Origin: Bordetella flabilis
GTDB lineage: Bacteria; Pseudomonadota; Gammaproteobacteria; Burkholderiales; Burkholderiaceae_B
Direction of reading: 5' to 3'
DNA length: 64,000 nt
Assembly: GCF_001676725.1 (NCBI RefSeq)
Contig: NZ_CP016172.1
Span: 2,294,001-2,358,000, forward strand
The translations under genes were made by a program, and so were the position numbers. Of this stretch, positions 43,467 to 52,152 are shown piece after piece. The notes under the pieces were generated by a model that saw nothing but the letters and a program-made list of their open reading frames with translations, made no database searches and was not told the DNA's origin. Numbering within the stretch: position 1 is the stretch's first letter; each line of letters opens with the position of its first letter.

Positions 43467-45167
43467 CTACCCGGCGTGCTCCACCACCAGTTGCACCGAA
43501 ACGCGGCCATTCCAGACGTTCTGTTCCAGCCGGTAAGCCATGTCCACCGTCTCGGGCAGCAGGCGCGTCTGTCCGAACCAGATGGCATCGAAACGCTGAT
43601 GGCCGCGCTCCAGAGACAGCTTCAGGTGCTTGTCGCCCAGCAGACGCTGGCTACGCACCTGGAATCTGTCCAGGAAGAGCGGGGCGGCGAAGCCTGCCCC
43701 CCATACCTGCTGCTGCAGCAGGCCGGCGACGTCGGCGTTGGCATAGCCCGATTCCAGCGATCCATCGGTTTCCAGCACCGGCTCGAAATTGTCGCGGCCG
43801 GTCAGCTCGCGCACGGCCGCATCGAAAGCGGGGGCGAAACGGGGGAAGTCCGCGCGCCCGACGGTCAGCCCGGCGGCCATGGCATGGCCGCCGAATTTGC
43901 GGATCAGGGTGGGGTCGCGCTTGGACACGAGGTCGAGCGCATCGCGCAGGTGGACGTCCGGGATGGAGCGGCCGGAACCCCGTAGTTCCTCCTCGCCGGC
44001 CGGCGCGAACGCCAGGGTGGGCCGCCAGTAGCGGTCCTTCAGGCGCGACGCCACAAGTCCCACCACGCCTTGATGCCAGGTCTCTTCGTACACGCATACG
44101 GTTGCGCCGACCACGGTGGCGGGATCTTCCATCGCCGTCATGGCCTGTTCGCGCATGGTCGCCTCGATGCTGCGCCGGTCGCGATTGATGGCATCCAATT
44201 CGCGGGCAATCTCCAGCGCACGGGACTCATCGTCGGTGGTCAGGCATGCAATGCCCAGGCTCATGTCGGACAGGCGGCCCGCCGCGTTGATGCGTGGCCC
44301 GAGCGCGAAGCCGAGGTCGAAGGCGCTGGCGGCGCGCGGTTCTCGCGCCGCCACGGCGAACAGCGCACGCACGCCAGGCTGCATGCGGCCCGTGCGGATG
44401 CGCTGCAAACCCTGCGTCACCAGCAGCCGGTTGTTGGCATCGAGACGGACGACATCGGCCACCGTGCCCAGGGCGACGAGGTCGGCTAAGGCATCCAGCC
44501 GGGGCCCGCCGTCGGCGGCATAGACGCCACGTCGCCGCAGTTCGGCTCGCAACGCCAGCATCAGGTAGAACACGACACCGACGCCGGCCAGGTTCTTGGA
44601 CGGGAAGCCGCAGCCAGGCTGGTTGGGGTTGACGATAGCCAGGGCGTCGGGCAGGCGGTCCCCCGGCAAGTGGTGATCCGTGATCACCACCCCGATGCCG
44701 GCGGCGTTGGCCGCGGCTACACCGTCGACGCTGGCGATGCCGTTGTCGACGGTGACGATCAGGTCCGGCTTGCCGGCGTGGTGGCTGCATGCCAGTTCAA
44801 CGACGGCTGGCGAGAGTCCGTAGCCGGTCTCGAAGCGGTTCGGCACCAGGAAATCCACCACCGCGCCCATGGCCCTCAATGCGCGCAACGCCACTGCGCA
44901 CGCCGTCGCGCCATCGCAGTCGTAGTCGGCGACAACGAGCAGGCGCAAGCCGCGTGCGATGGCATCAGCCAGGATGGCCGCGGCATGGCCGCAACGCGTC
45001 AGCCCGGCGGGCGGCAGCATGGACGGCCATGCCAGACGCGTCTGGTCGGGGTGCACGACGCCGCGAGCCGCCCACAGGCGCGCCAGCAGAGGGTGGATGC
45101 CGGCGGCTTCGAGTGCACGGCAGACGGCAGGATCGCCGTTGCGTATGGTCAGACGGGGGGAGACCAC
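43467..45167 (-). CDS. recJ: Single-stranded-DNA-specific exonuclease RecJ
   Basis: 5'-3' ssDNA exonuclease used in recombination and mismatch repair. DHH-family metal motifs are VADYDCDGATA, TVDNGIAS, ITDHHLPG and the DHHA1 motif GGHAMAAGLTV. No ATG is available near the conserved start. GTG at 45167 is preferred because GGAGG lies 5 nt before it, giving 566 residues, the usual RecJ size. The start therefore overlaps the end of the upstream orphan gene by 19 nt, so the two are coupled. Confidence 0.94.
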   Translation of the reverse strand: MVSPRLTIRNGDPAVCRALEAAGIHPLLARLWAARGVVHPDQTRLAWPSMLPPAGLTRCGHAAAILADAIARGLRLLVVADYDCDGATACAVALRALRAMGAVVDFLVPNRFETGYGLSPAVVELACSHHAGKPDLIVTVDNGIASVDGVAAANAAGIGVVITDHHLPGDRLPDALAIVNPNQPGCGFPSKNLAGVGVVFYLMLALRAELRRRGVYAADGGPRLDALADLVALGTVADVVRLDANNRLLVTQGLQRIRTGRMQPGVRALFAVAAREPRAASAFDLGFALGPRINAAGRLSDMSLGIACLTTDDESRALEIARELDAINRDRRSIEATMREQAMTAMEDPATVVGATVCVYEETWHQGVVGLVASRLKDRYWRPTLAFAPAGEEELRGSGRSIPDVHLRDALDLVSKRDPTLIRKFGGHAMAAGLTVGRADFPRFAPAFDAAVRELTGRDNFEPVLETDGSLESGYANADVAGLLQQQVWGAGFAAPLFLDRFQVRSQRLLGDKHLKLSLERGHQRFDAIWFGQTRLLPETVDMAYRLEQNVWNGRVSVQLVVEHAG

Positions 45168-46102
45168 CAGGTCCTCCAGGCGTTTTCGTGTATGGGCAGC
45201 CAGCGCAGGAGCGGACTGCGGGGTTGGACGGTAAGCGTGACGCGGCGATCCCGCCCCAGCAGTGTCAGGCCCAAGCGCCGGGATGGGCGTCCGGCCGCGT
45301 CGATGTAGGGCTTGAATGCCGTGCCATCGAGCCGTTCCATCGCCTGTAGCCAGGCGGCCCAGTCCTCGGCCATGAAAGGGGCGTGCAGGTCTTCCAGTAC
45401 CTGCGGCCCGGGCGTGACGGCGGCCTCGCGGGGCCAGGCCGAAGCGCCGCCGTACAGCCACACGGCATTGACCGGCAACTGGCCGCGCGCCGACCGTTCC
45501 GCGTTCACCGGATGGTCGTACCAGACCATCTGGATTTCATTGAGCAGGCGCCGCCAGGGGCGCGTGGCCGCGTCCTGGGTCCACCACGTGTTCAGCGGCT
45601 GACCCATCACCGCCGCCGGACTGGCGCTTGGCGGGGCCAGGTCCTGCGGCAGGCGCACGCGCCAACGATGAGGCTGAAGGGTCTCGGCCTCGAACGGGGT
45701 GTCGGCGAAGAGGGGGCGGACGGCCTCGTACAGCGCCAGGCCTTCGGCCGGCTCCAGATCCAGCGCCTCGGCGGGAACAAGGCTGGCGCGATCGGTGCCC
45801 AGGGCCACATGGGCCAGGTCGGCGACCCAGACGCGTTCCGTTCCGGCCGCGCTGTTGCCGGCACGCAGCGGCCCCAGGCCGGCGCCCATAGGCTGGCCGG
45901 GGTTTGGGTGGAATCCGGCTTGCTCGAGTTGCCAGCCTTCATAGGGGGTACAGCCCTGCTCCCGCGGATCGAACGGCCATTGCTTGCCCACGCCGTGACG
46001 CATCAGGGCGTGCAAGGCGGGCGCGACCGTCGGCAGGCGCTTGGCCAGTTCAGCAGCAACGGGCTCGGCAGGGGGCAGGGCGCCGGGAAGGACGATTTGC
46101 AT
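45149..46102 (-). CDS. Conserved hypothetical protein upstream of recJ
   Basis: 317 residues from ATG 46102 (MQIVLPGALPPAEP). I do not recognise a catalytic family with confidence. Visible features are a CTPYEGWQLEQAGF segment, LVPAEALDLEPAEGLALYEAV, and a C-terminal Trp-rich ending (NAWRTWWSPPV). The composition is Pro/Ala/Trp-rich, with no signal peptide or membrane segment. A gene of this size next to recJ is a recurring betaproteobacterial arrangement as I remember it, and such proteins have sometimes been labelled phosphoglycerate-mutase-like, which I cannot confirm here. It overlaps recJ by 19 nt and is divergent from lolC. Confidence 0.7.
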   Translation of the reverse strand: MQIVLPGALPPAEPVAAELAKRLPTVAPALHALMRHGVGKQWPFDPREQGCTPYEGWQLEQAGFHPNPGQPMGAGLGPLRAGNSAAGTERVWVADLAHVALGTDRASLVPAEALDLEPAEGLALYEAVRPLFADTPFEAETLQPHRWRVRLPQDLAPPSASPAAVMGQPLNTWWTQDAATRPWRRLLNEIQMVWYDHPVNAERSARGQLPVNAVWLYGGASAWPREAAVTPGPQVLEDLHAPFMAEDWAAWLQAMERLDGTAFKPYIDAAGRPSRRLGLTLLGRDRRVTLTVQPRSPLLRWLPIHENAWRTWWSPPV

Positions 46103-46171
46103 GGCGGGATTGTAGTGCGGGGCCGCCGGCGCCCGTCGGGGGGGTGGGCGCGCATGGCTGTGCGCCGTTGA

Positions 46172-46180
46172 TGCCATAAT
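46172..46180 (+). promoter_or_regulatory. Extended -10 promoter of lolC
   Basis: TGC-CATAAT is an extended -10. The expected start of transcription 7 nt downstream of it falls on the GTG at 46187, and no Shine-Dalgarno precedes that codon, so the mRNA may be leaderless. Confidence 0.4.
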
Positions 46181-46186
46181 GCGCGG

Positions 46187-47467
46187 GTGCTGAAAATACC
46201 CTATGAACTCTGGATCGGCGCCCGCTATGCGGGCATGGCCCGCATCCGCCAGCGTCGCGGCCGCCGCGACCGTTTCATCTCCTTCATTGCCGCCAGTTCG
46301 ATGGCCGGCATCGCGCTGGGCGTTGCCGCGCTGATTGTCGTGCTGTCGGTCATGAACGGCTTCCAGAAGGACGTGCGTGACCGCATGCTGTCCGTGCTGC
46401 CTCATATCGAGCTGTACGTGCCGGGTGCCAACCCCGACCGCATCCTCTCGCAATGGCAGGAACTGGCCAAAGCGGCCGAACGGAACAAGGAAGTTCAAGC
46501 CGCCGCACCGTTCGTCGCCGCCCAGGGGATGCTGGTGCGCGGCGAGGCGCTGCGCGGCGTCCAGGTACGCGGCATCGACCCGCGAATGGAAGGCCGTGTC
46601 TCGGACATTCCCAAGCAGATGGTGGCCGGCAAGCTGGACGACCTGAAAGCCGGTTCGTTCGGTGTGGTGCTGGGTCGCGACCTTGCGTCGGATATGGGCT
46701 TGTCGGTGGGCGATACCGCCTTGATGCTGGCGCCGCAGGCATCCATCAGCCCGGCCGGGTTTGCCCCGCGCATGCGCCAGTTCACCGTCGTGGGCATCTT
46801 TTCCTCCGGCCACTACGAATACGACTCCTCGCTCGCCTTTGTCGACGACGAGGATGCCGCCAAGGTGTTCCGCGACAGCGGCACGGCGGGAGTACGGCTG
46901 CGAATCGAGGACATGCAGAGAGCCCCGCAGGTCGCCGCGGCCTTATCCCGGGAACTGCCACCTTATGTGATGGCCAGCGACTGGACGCGCAACAATCGCA
47001 CGTGGTTTGCCGCCGTGCAGACCGAGAAGCGCATGATGTTCCTGATCCTGGCCCTGATCGTGGCCGTGGCCGCCTTCAATCTGCTTTCTTCGCTGGTGAT
47101 GGCGGTGAAGGACAAGCAGTCCGATATCGCTATTCTGCGCACGCTGGGCGCGAGCCCGGGCGAGGTCGCCCGGATCTTCCTGGTGCAAGGAGCGCTGATC
47201 GGCATCGTCGGTACGCTGCTCGGCGTGCTGGGAGGCATGCTGATCGCCTACAACATCGAAACCATCGTGCCTTTCATCGAGCGCCTGCTGGGCATCCATT
47301 TCCTGCCTCGGCAGATTTACTTCATCAGCGAACTGCCCTCGGATCCCGAGATGACCGACATCCTCACGGTGGGCGTGACCTCGCTGGTGCTGTCCTTGCT
47401 GGCGACCCTGTATCCCAGCTGGCGTGCTTCGCGTCTGCAACCGGCTCAGGTGTTGCGCCATGACTGA
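46187..47467 (+). CDS. lolC: Lipoprotein-releasing system permease LolC/LolE
   Basis: Inner-membrane subunit of the LolCDE transporter that lifts outer-membrane lipoproteins onto LolA. The signature start YELWIGARYAGMARIRQR, a first helix (FIAASSMAGIALGVAALIVVLSVMNGFQ region), a large periplasmic domain (about 45-270) and three C-terminal helices with VMAVKDKQSDIAILRTLGAS are visible. 426 residues from a GTG start. The end overlaps lolD by 8 nt. With one permease gene here, the transporter may use a LolC/E hybrid (LolF-type) dimer. Confidence 0.93.
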   Translation: MLKIPYELWIGARYAGMARIRQRRGRRDRFISFIAASSMAGIALGVAALIVVLSVMNGFQKDVRDRMLSVLPHIELYVPGANPDRILSQWQELAKAAERNKEVQAAAPFVAAQGMLVRGEALRGVQVRGIDPRMEGRVSDIPKQMVAGKLDDLKAGSFGVVLGRDLASDMGLSVGDTALMLAPQASISPAGFAPRMRQFTVVGIFSSGHYEYDSSLAFVDDEDAAKVFRDSGTAGVRLRIEDMQRAPQVAAALSRELPPYVMASDWTRNNRTWFAAVQTEKRMMFLILALIVAVAAFNLLSSLVMAVKDKQSDIAILRTLGASPGEVARIFLVQGALIGIVGTLLGVLGGMLIAYNIETIVPFIERLLGIHFLPRQIYFISELPSDPEMTDILTVGVTSLVLSLLATLYPSWRASRLQPAQVLRHD

Positions 47468-48134
47468 TTACGTGCTGCATGCGGAGAACCTGACCAAGGT
47501 GTACGACGAGGGTCCCGCCCGGATCGACGTCTTGCGCGACGTCAGCGTCTCGATACACCGCGGCGAAATGCTCGCCATTATCGGGGCGTCCGGTTCCGGC
47601 AAGAGTACTTTGCTGCATATCCTGGGTCTGCTGGACGTGCCCACCGAGGGCACCGTGGTGGTGGACGGCGTACCGGCATCGGGCCTGGCCGAGTCAGCCA
47701 AAAGCGAGCTGCGCAATCGCAGCCTCGGTTTCGTGTACCAGTTCCATCACCTGCTCGCGGAGTTTTCCGCGCTGGACAACGTGGCCATGCCGTTGATCGT
47801 GCGGCGCATGGACCGCGACGCGGCGCGCGCGCAGGCGCAAACCGTGCTCGAACAAGTGGGACTCGCGGCGCGGGCGCTGCATTTCCCTGGCCAGCTATCG
47901 GGCGGCGAACGACAGCGGGTCGCCCTTGCGCGCGCCCTGGTGACGCGGCCCGTTTGCGTGCTGGCGGATGAGCCTACGGGGAATCTCGATCGGGGGACGG
48001 CGCACAGCATGTTCGAATTGCTGACGCAGGTGAACAAGGAATCGGGTACGGCCTTTGCTATTGTTACCCACGATCGTGAATTGGCCAGCCGCGCGGACCG
48101 GCAACTCGCCATGGAGCAGGGCCGACTGGTGTAG
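47460..48134 (+). CDS. lolD: Lipoprotein-releasing system ATPase
   Basis: ABC ATPase that powers lipoprotein release. Walker A GASGSGKST, the LolD/MacB-type Q-loop FVYQFHHLLAEFSALDNVAMP, the signature LSGGERQR and Walker B VLADEPTGNLD are present. 224 residues from ATG 47460, which overlaps lolC by 8 nt. Confidence 0.96.
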   Translation: MTDYVLHAENLTKVYDEGPARIDVLRDVSVSIHRGEMLAIIGASGSGKSTLLHILGLLDVPTEGTVVVDGVPASGLAESAKSELRNRSLGFVYQFHHLLAEFSALDNVAMPLIVRRMDRDAARAQAQTVLEQVGLAARALHFPGQLSGGERQRVALARALVTRPVCVLADEPTGNLDRGTAHSMFELLTQVNKESGTAFAIVTHDRELASRADRQLAMEQGRLV

Positions 48135-48158
48135 CGGCGGCGGGCCTTTGGAGTCCTC

Positions 48159-48968
48159 ATGCTGATCGACACCCATTGCCATCTGGACGCGCAGGAGTTC
48201 GACCAGGACCGCAGCCACGTGGTCGCCCAAGCCGTCTCGGCAGGTGTGCGGGCCATCGTCATTCCCGCTGTCGGGCGCGGCAATTTCCAGGTGGTCCGCG
48301 ATCTGGCGCACGCTATGCCGGGCGGCGCCTATGCCCTCGGGATACACCCGTTGTTCGTCGGTCCCGCCTGGGACGATGATCTGGCGGCGCTACGCGCGGC
48401 GGTGGAAGCGGCGATGGATGATCCCCGCTTCGTCGCCATCGGCGAAATCGGCCTGGACTTCTTCGTCAAGGATATTGCGAGCGGCGCGGCGCGCGACAAG
48501 CAGGAACGGTTCTATGCCGCCCAGCTTGATCTTGCGGTGGAGTTCGGCTTGCCGGTGCTGCTGCATGTCAGGCGCTCGCAGGACATTGTGCTGAAATACC
48601 TGCGACGTCATCCTGGCCTGCGAGGCGGCATTGCCCATGCCTTCAATGGCAGCGAGCAACAGGCTCGGGCATTCATAGAGCAAGGATGCGCCTTGGGTAT
48701 CGGAGGCGCCATGACTTTCCCCAGATCTTTGCAGATCCGGCGCCACGCGCAGCAGTGGGGCTTGGAGAACCTGGTACTTGAGACCGACGCGCCGGATATT
48801 CCGCCGGCGTGGCTGCATCCGCCGGAACGGCGCAATACGCCTGCCCAGGTGGCCGGGGTAGCGCAAGCCCTGGCGGAACTGCGGGGCATGGACTCCATGG
48901 CGGTTGCCGCTGCGACCGCCGCTACGGCCCTGCGGGTGTTGCCGCGCCTGGCGCCCATCGTCACCTGA
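48159..48968 (+). CDS. tatD: TatD-family metal-dependent DNase
   Basis: TIM-barrel hydrolase of 269 residues, of the TatD/YcfH type, with 3'-5' DNase activity in characterised members. Metal-binding motifs are IDTHCHLD at the N terminus, IGEIGLDFF, a His in VLLHVRRSQD, AHAFNGS and ETDAPDI. It starts 24 bp after lolD. Confidence 0.92.
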   Translation: MLIDTHCHLDAQEFDQDRSHVVAQAVSAGVRAIVIPAVGRGNFQVVRDLAHAMPGGAYALGIHPLFVGPAWDDDLAALRAAVEAAMDDPRFVAIGEIGLDFFVKDIASGAARDKQERFYAAQLDLAVEFGLPVLLHVRRSQDIVLKYLRRHPGLRGGIAHAFNGSEQQARAFIEQGCALGIGGAMTFPRSLQIRRHAQQWGLENLVLETDAPDIPPAWLHPPERRNTPAQVAGVAQALAELRGMDSMAVAAATAATALRVLPRLAPIVT

Positions 48969-49156
48969 ACTTTCGGACCCAACGATGTAGGGTTGGTTCG
49001 ACCTCCCCCGATCCGCCGATTGCCGATAAACGGTGATGCGCCGCATCGCGGGCGGCTTTGCCCGTTGCGATAGTTCGCACTTATCGCATTGATTGACTAA
49101 TTCTTCATTGTTCCGGCGATTAGTCGAATCAACGAAAAAGTGATATCCAATTCCAA

Positions 49157-49188
49157 GGGTTTATCCCTAGTCCTGTGCGGCGCAGAAT
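49157..49188 (+). promoter_or_regulatory. Dyad-type promoter, paralogue 1
   Basis: GGGTTTATCCCTAG at 49157-49170, then -10-like CAGAAT at 49183-49188, exactly 17 bp after TTTATC (49160-49165). There are 116 bp between the dyad and the ATG. Confidence 0.6.
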
Positions 49189-49286
49189 GCGTTTCATCGG
49201 GAACAGCAACAGACAGCGCAAACCTTCCGATCTGGACTTACCGCACTGTCTGACCCGCCAACTTAACCAGGACTAGGAGTACGACC

Positions 49287-49625
49287 ATGAATGCCAAGAC
49301 CATCGCTTCCGCTTTTGTTCTTTCCTTCGCCGCCATCGGCGCCGCTCAAGCCGCCACCCCCCGCGGCGACTCGGATAACGTGCCGTTCCAAGGCGTCTAT
49401 GGCCAGGCCGACGCGGGCAGCAGCCGCGCCCAGGTGATCGCCGAGCTGCAACAAGCGCGCACCGCCGGCCTGACGGGCAACAGCGAAATCAACAACACGC
49501 CCTTCACCGCGCAAGCCGACAGCGGTGTGAGCCGCGCGCAGATTCGCGCCGACATCGATCGTGGCAACACGACGACCAGCCTTGCTTTCGGCGACGTGAA
49601 CAACCAACCCTTCCAAGGTGTTTGA
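49287..49625 (+). CDS. Secreted 112-residue repeat protein, paralogue 1
   Basis: First of five near-identical-length paralogues. The signal peptide MNAKTIASAFVLSFAAIGAA..QA is cleaved after residue 22. The mature chain begins ATPRGDS (Arg-Gly-Asp-Ser at 26-29). Two internal repeats follow: NxPF at 31-34 then QADAGSSRAQVIAEL (40-54), and NxPF at 70-73 then QADSGVSRAQIRADI (76-90). The chain ends NNQPFQGV. There is no Cys or Trp. The SRAQV-AEL segments recall the DUF4148 family of small Burkholderiales exported proteins; I do not know a function. Paralogue 3 is its closest relative. TAGGAG lies 8 nt before the ATG. Confidence 0.85.
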   Translation: MNAKTIASAFVLSFAAIGAAQAATPRGDSDNVPFQGVYGQADAGSSRAQVIAELQQARTAGLTGNSEINNTPFTAQADSGVSRAQIRADIDRGNTTTSLAFGDVNNQPFQGV

Positions 49626-49737
49626 GCCACCTCAGCGCCGCCTGGACCTCCATCATGTGAAGAAATCGATTCCAGAGGTAATTCTGTAGATGTAGATGGA
49701 TTACCTGAATATTTGGAATGATGATTTCCGTGAATAC

Positions 49738-49769
49738 GGGTTTATCCCTAGGTCCAGACGGCGCAGAAT
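49738..49769 (+). promoter_or_regulatory. Dyad-type promoter, paralogue 2
   Basis: GGGTTTATCCCTAG at 49738-49751 and CAGAAT at 49764-49769, 17 bp after TTTATC. An additional GGAA-N7-TTCC dyad lies at 49715-49729, shared with paralogues 4 and 5. Confidence 0.6.
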
Positions 49770-49865
49770 GCAACACATCGGGAACAGCAACGGACCACGC
49801 GACCCTTCCCAATTTATCTACCGCGCGGCCCGGCCCGTCACTAAACAGGACTAAGGAGTACTGCC

Positions 49866-50204
49866 ATGAATGCCAAGACCATCGCTTCCGCTTTGATTCT
49901 TTCCTTTGCCGCCATCGGCGCCGCCCAAGCCGGCACGCCCCGCGGTGATTCCGACAACACGCCGTTCCAAGGCGTCTACGGGCAAGCCGATACCGGCGCG
50001 AGCCGTGACCAGGTGATCGCCGAGCTGCAACAGGCTCGCGTCGCGGGCCTGACCGGCAACGCCGACATCGACAACCAGCCCTTCGTGGCGCAAGCCGATA
50101 GCGGCGTGACCCGCGCGCAAGTCGCCTCGGGCATCGACCAATCCAACGGTGGCGTCGACATCGCGTTCGGCGACATCGACAACCAGCCGTTCCAAGGCGT
50201 GTGA
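49866..50204 (+). CDS. Secreted 112-residue repeat protein, paralogue 2
   Basis: Same architecture and length as paralogue 1: signal peptide to residue 22, RGDS at 26-29, two NPF-QAD-RxQV repeats, terminal NQPFQGV. The second half differs from paralogue 1 (FVAQADSGVTRAQVASGID then QSNGGVDIAFGD) and is almost identical to paralogue 4. The first repeat reads SRDQV instead of SRAQV. AAGGAG lies 8 nt before the ATG. Function unknown; expected in the periplasm or outside the cell. Confidence 0.85.
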   Translation: MNAKTIASALILSFAAIGAAQAGTPRGDSDNTPFQGVYGQADTGASRDQVIAELQQARVAGLTGNADIDNQPFVAQADSGVTRAQVASGIDQSNGGVDIAFGDIDNQPFQGV

Positions 50205-50269
50205 GTGCAGCGCGGTGTGATCGCACTGAGCGGTCCCCCTGCGCCCGCGCTGGGATAGTTTCAACCCCG

Positions 50270-50378
50270 CGTTTGTAGTCGTAGTAGCTGCAGTTGTAGT
50301 TGTAGTTGTAGTTGTAGTTCTCGCAGTAGCTGTATCTATCGTTATTGTCGTAGCTGTAGTCGTTGTTGTAATCGTCGC
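50270..50378. repeat. GTN-type degenerate microsatellite after paralogue 2
   Basis: Four exact GTTGTA units (50293-50316) lie in about 110 bp of GTAGTCGTAGTT-like triplets. It occupies the same place as the GTT tract after paralogue 4. No gene is supported between 50205 and 51037 apart from this, the 130-bp element and the paralogue 3 promoter. Confidence 0.75.
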
Positions 50379-50494
50379 TGCGCCCGCTGCATTACTGGCG
50401 GGATGCAGCGCTAGTTTCTGTTGTAGCTTTCGCGGTCATTGTCGTTGTGGCGAAGCGTGCCGCTGCTGTCGGATAGTATCGACGGCAGCCGCAA

Positions 50495-50624
50495 CGATAC
50501 GACCAGGAAGTCCTGGCCATGCGGATTCGCCCCGCGCATGGTTGCCCCGGCGAGAGGCGGGGATGCTGTGGCAGTCCTCTCGATGCAGTACCTCGGCCCC
50601 GCGCAAGCGGGGCCGTTGCGTTTG
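50495..50624. ncRNA. 130-bp structured repeat element, copy A
   Basis: Same length as copy B (52153-52282). It can form CCAGGA-AG-TCCTGG (50503-50516), then CCATGCG/CGCATGG, then CGAGAGG/CCTCTCG with an inner CTG-TGG-CAG, and ends in GGCCCCGC-GCAA-GCGGGGCC (50595-50614). The second stem differs from copy B on both arms, keeping the pairing. The strand of transcription is unknown; an RNA role is inferred. It could also be a mobile repeat or terminator cluster. Confidence 0.45.
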
Positions 50625-50907
50625 GGCCGAGCCGTTTCCGCCCGACGGTCCCTGTGCCGTCGCGCGCTCGGTCCTGGCCGTTTGCAGCACGCGCGTGGCT
50701 ACTTTGGGGCTCGATATTGGTCACGATGACAAATCGGCGTCCGGGTCCTTCCTTTCCGAGCGGAAATCAGTATCTCGCACTGCAGCCAATTCCTCGTCGT
50801 CGCACGGGGTGGGGCAACGCGCGGGGGTTGCAACGTATGGGCCATGGATGACGCTGCTTTCGCCAAACGATTGTTTGGATTCTTGAAAAAGTGATATCCA
50901 GTTCTGC

Positions 50908-50939
50908 GGGTTTATCCCTAGTCCAGCGCGGCGCAGAAT
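50908..50939 (+). promoter_or_regulatory. Dyad-type promoter, paralogue 3
   Basis: GGGTTTATCCCTAG at 50908-50921 and CAGAAT at 50934-50939, with a 17-bp gap from TTTATC. There are 116 bp to the ATG, as in paralogue 1. Confidence 0.6.
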
Positions 50940-51037
50940 GCGTTTCATCGGGAACAGCAACGGACAACGCAAACCTTCCCATCTCGACTTACCGCGTTGT
51001 CCGGCCCGTCAACTTAACCAGGACTAGGAGTACTGCC

Positions 51038-51376
51038 ATGAATGCCAAGACCATCGCTTCCGCTTTTATTCTTTCCTTCGCCACCATCGGCGCCGCACAA
51101 GCCGCGACTCCGCGGGGTGATTCGAACAACGTGCCGTTCCAGGGCGTTTACGGCCAAGCCGACACCGGCGCGACCCGCGCCCAGGTGATCGTGGAGCTGC
51201 AACAGGCGCGCACCGCCGGCCTGACGAGCAACGTTGAAATCAACAACGCGCCCTTCACTGCGCAAGCCGACAACGGCGCGAGCCGTGCGCAGATCCGCGC
51301 GGACATCGACAGCGGCAATACGACCAGCAGCCTTGCCTTCGGCGACGTGAACAACCAACCCTTCCAAGGCGTTTGA
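51038..51376 (+). CDS. Secreted 112-residue repeat protein, paralogue 3
   Basis: Closest to paralogue 1: same signal peptide with A16T, RGDSNN at 26-31, FTAQADNGASRAQIRADI in the second repeat and terminal NNQPFQGV. The first repeat reads TRAQVIVEL. The start at 51038 is set by TAGGAG 8 nt upstream and by exact agreement with its paralogues; an open frame extends further upstream through the promoter but is not coding. Function unknown. Confidence 0.85.
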   Translation: MNAKTIASAFILSFATIGAAQAATPRGDSNNVPFQGVYGQADTGATRAQVIVELQQARTAGLTSNVEINNAPFTAQADNGASRAQIRADIDSGNTTSSLAFGDVNNQPFQGV

Positions 51377-51487
51377 GCCGCCTAGCGCCGCCTGGACCTC
51401 CATGATGTGAAGAAATCAATTCCATAGGTAATTCTGTAGATGTAGATGGATTACCTGAATATTTGGAATGATGATTTCCGCGGATAC

Positions 51488-51519
51488 GGGTTTATCCCTA
51501 GGTTCAGAGGGCGCAGAAT
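51488..51519 (+). promoter_or_regulatory. Dyad-type promoter, paralogue 4
   Basis: GGGTTTATCCCTAG at 51488-51501 and CAGAAT at 51514-51519, 17 bp after TTTATC. The GGAA-N7-TTCC dyad is repeated just upstream as in paralogue 2. Confidence 0.6.
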
Positions 51520-51615
51520 GCAACACATCGGGAACAGCAACGGACCACGCGACCCTTCCCAACTTATCTACCGCGCGGCCCGGCCCGTCACTAAACAGGA
51601 CTAAGGAGTACTGCC

Positions 51616-51954
51616 ATGAATGCCAAGACCATCGCTTCCGCTTTGATTCTTTCCTTCGCCGCCATCGGCGCTGCGCAAGCCGCGACCCCCCGAGGCGATT
51701 CGAACAACACGCCGTTCCAAGGCGTCTACGGGCAAGCCGACACCGGCGCGAGCCGTGACCAGGTGATCGCCGAGCTGCAACAGGCTCGCGTCGCGGGCCT
51801 GACCGGTAACGCCGACATCGACAACCAGCCCTTCGTGGCGCAAGCCGATAGCGGCGTGACCCGCGCGCAAGTTGCCTCGGGCATCGACCAGTCCAACGGT
51901 GGCGTCGATATCGCGTTCGGCGACATCAACAACCAGCCGTTCCAAGGCGTGTAA
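51616..51954 (+). CDS. Secreted 112-residue repeat protein, paralogue 4
   Basis: Differs from paralogue 2 at only three residues (A23 for G, N30 for D, and N105 for D near the end). Signal peptide to residue 22, RGDS at 26-29, two repeats, NQPFQGV end. The strong identity between paralogues 2 and 4 compared with 1 and 3 fits recent duplication of a two-gene unit. Expected to be exported; function unknown. Confidence 0.85.
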   Translation: MNAKTIASALILSFAAIGAAQAATPRGDSNNTPFQGVYGQADTGASRDQVIAELQQARVAGLTGNADIDNQPFVAQADSGVTRAQVASGIDQSNGGVDIAFGDINNQPFQGV

Positions 51955-52067
51955 ATGAAGCATGGCGTGCTGAGTCGCCCTGCGCCGCACAGCACGCCGC
52001 TACAGTCAGTTGCCGGGACGCTATGCCATCGTAGCGGCCGGGACACAATGCAGTTGCAGTAGAAGCC

Positions 52068-52109
<42 letters not shown>

Positions 52110-52152
52110 GTGCCGCCCGTCGCCGCTGCCTCGTTGTACCGGCGGTCGTATG

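Larger units (their letters stand above)
49134..50624. repeat. Duplication unit A (two paralogue genes, GTN tract, 130-bp element)
   Basis: Contains paralogues 1 and 2, their promoters, a GTN-rich tract and a 130-bp structured element, in the same order as unit B (50885-52282). Shared spacer text includes the AAAAAGTGATATCCA start, CGCCGCCTGGACCTCCAT after paralogues 1 and 3, and a long identical stretch around GTAGATGTAGATGGATTACC. This is a direct tandem duplication of about 1.4-1.5 kb. Confidence 0.85.

Noticed and set aside
49718..49948. Small open frame running over the promoter and start of paralogue 2 (similar ones at 50891 and 51468)
   Set aside because: It covers the dyad and -10 and is conserved only because the DNA is duplicated. 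It then overlaps the signal peptide in another frame, and paralogue 5 has no equivalent.
50436..50729. Overlapping short frames on both strands at the 130-bp element
   Set aside because: Translations are Arg/Gly/Pro-rich, differ between copies in the loop of the second stem and have no Shine-Dalgarno. The pattern of change preserves base pairing, not codons.
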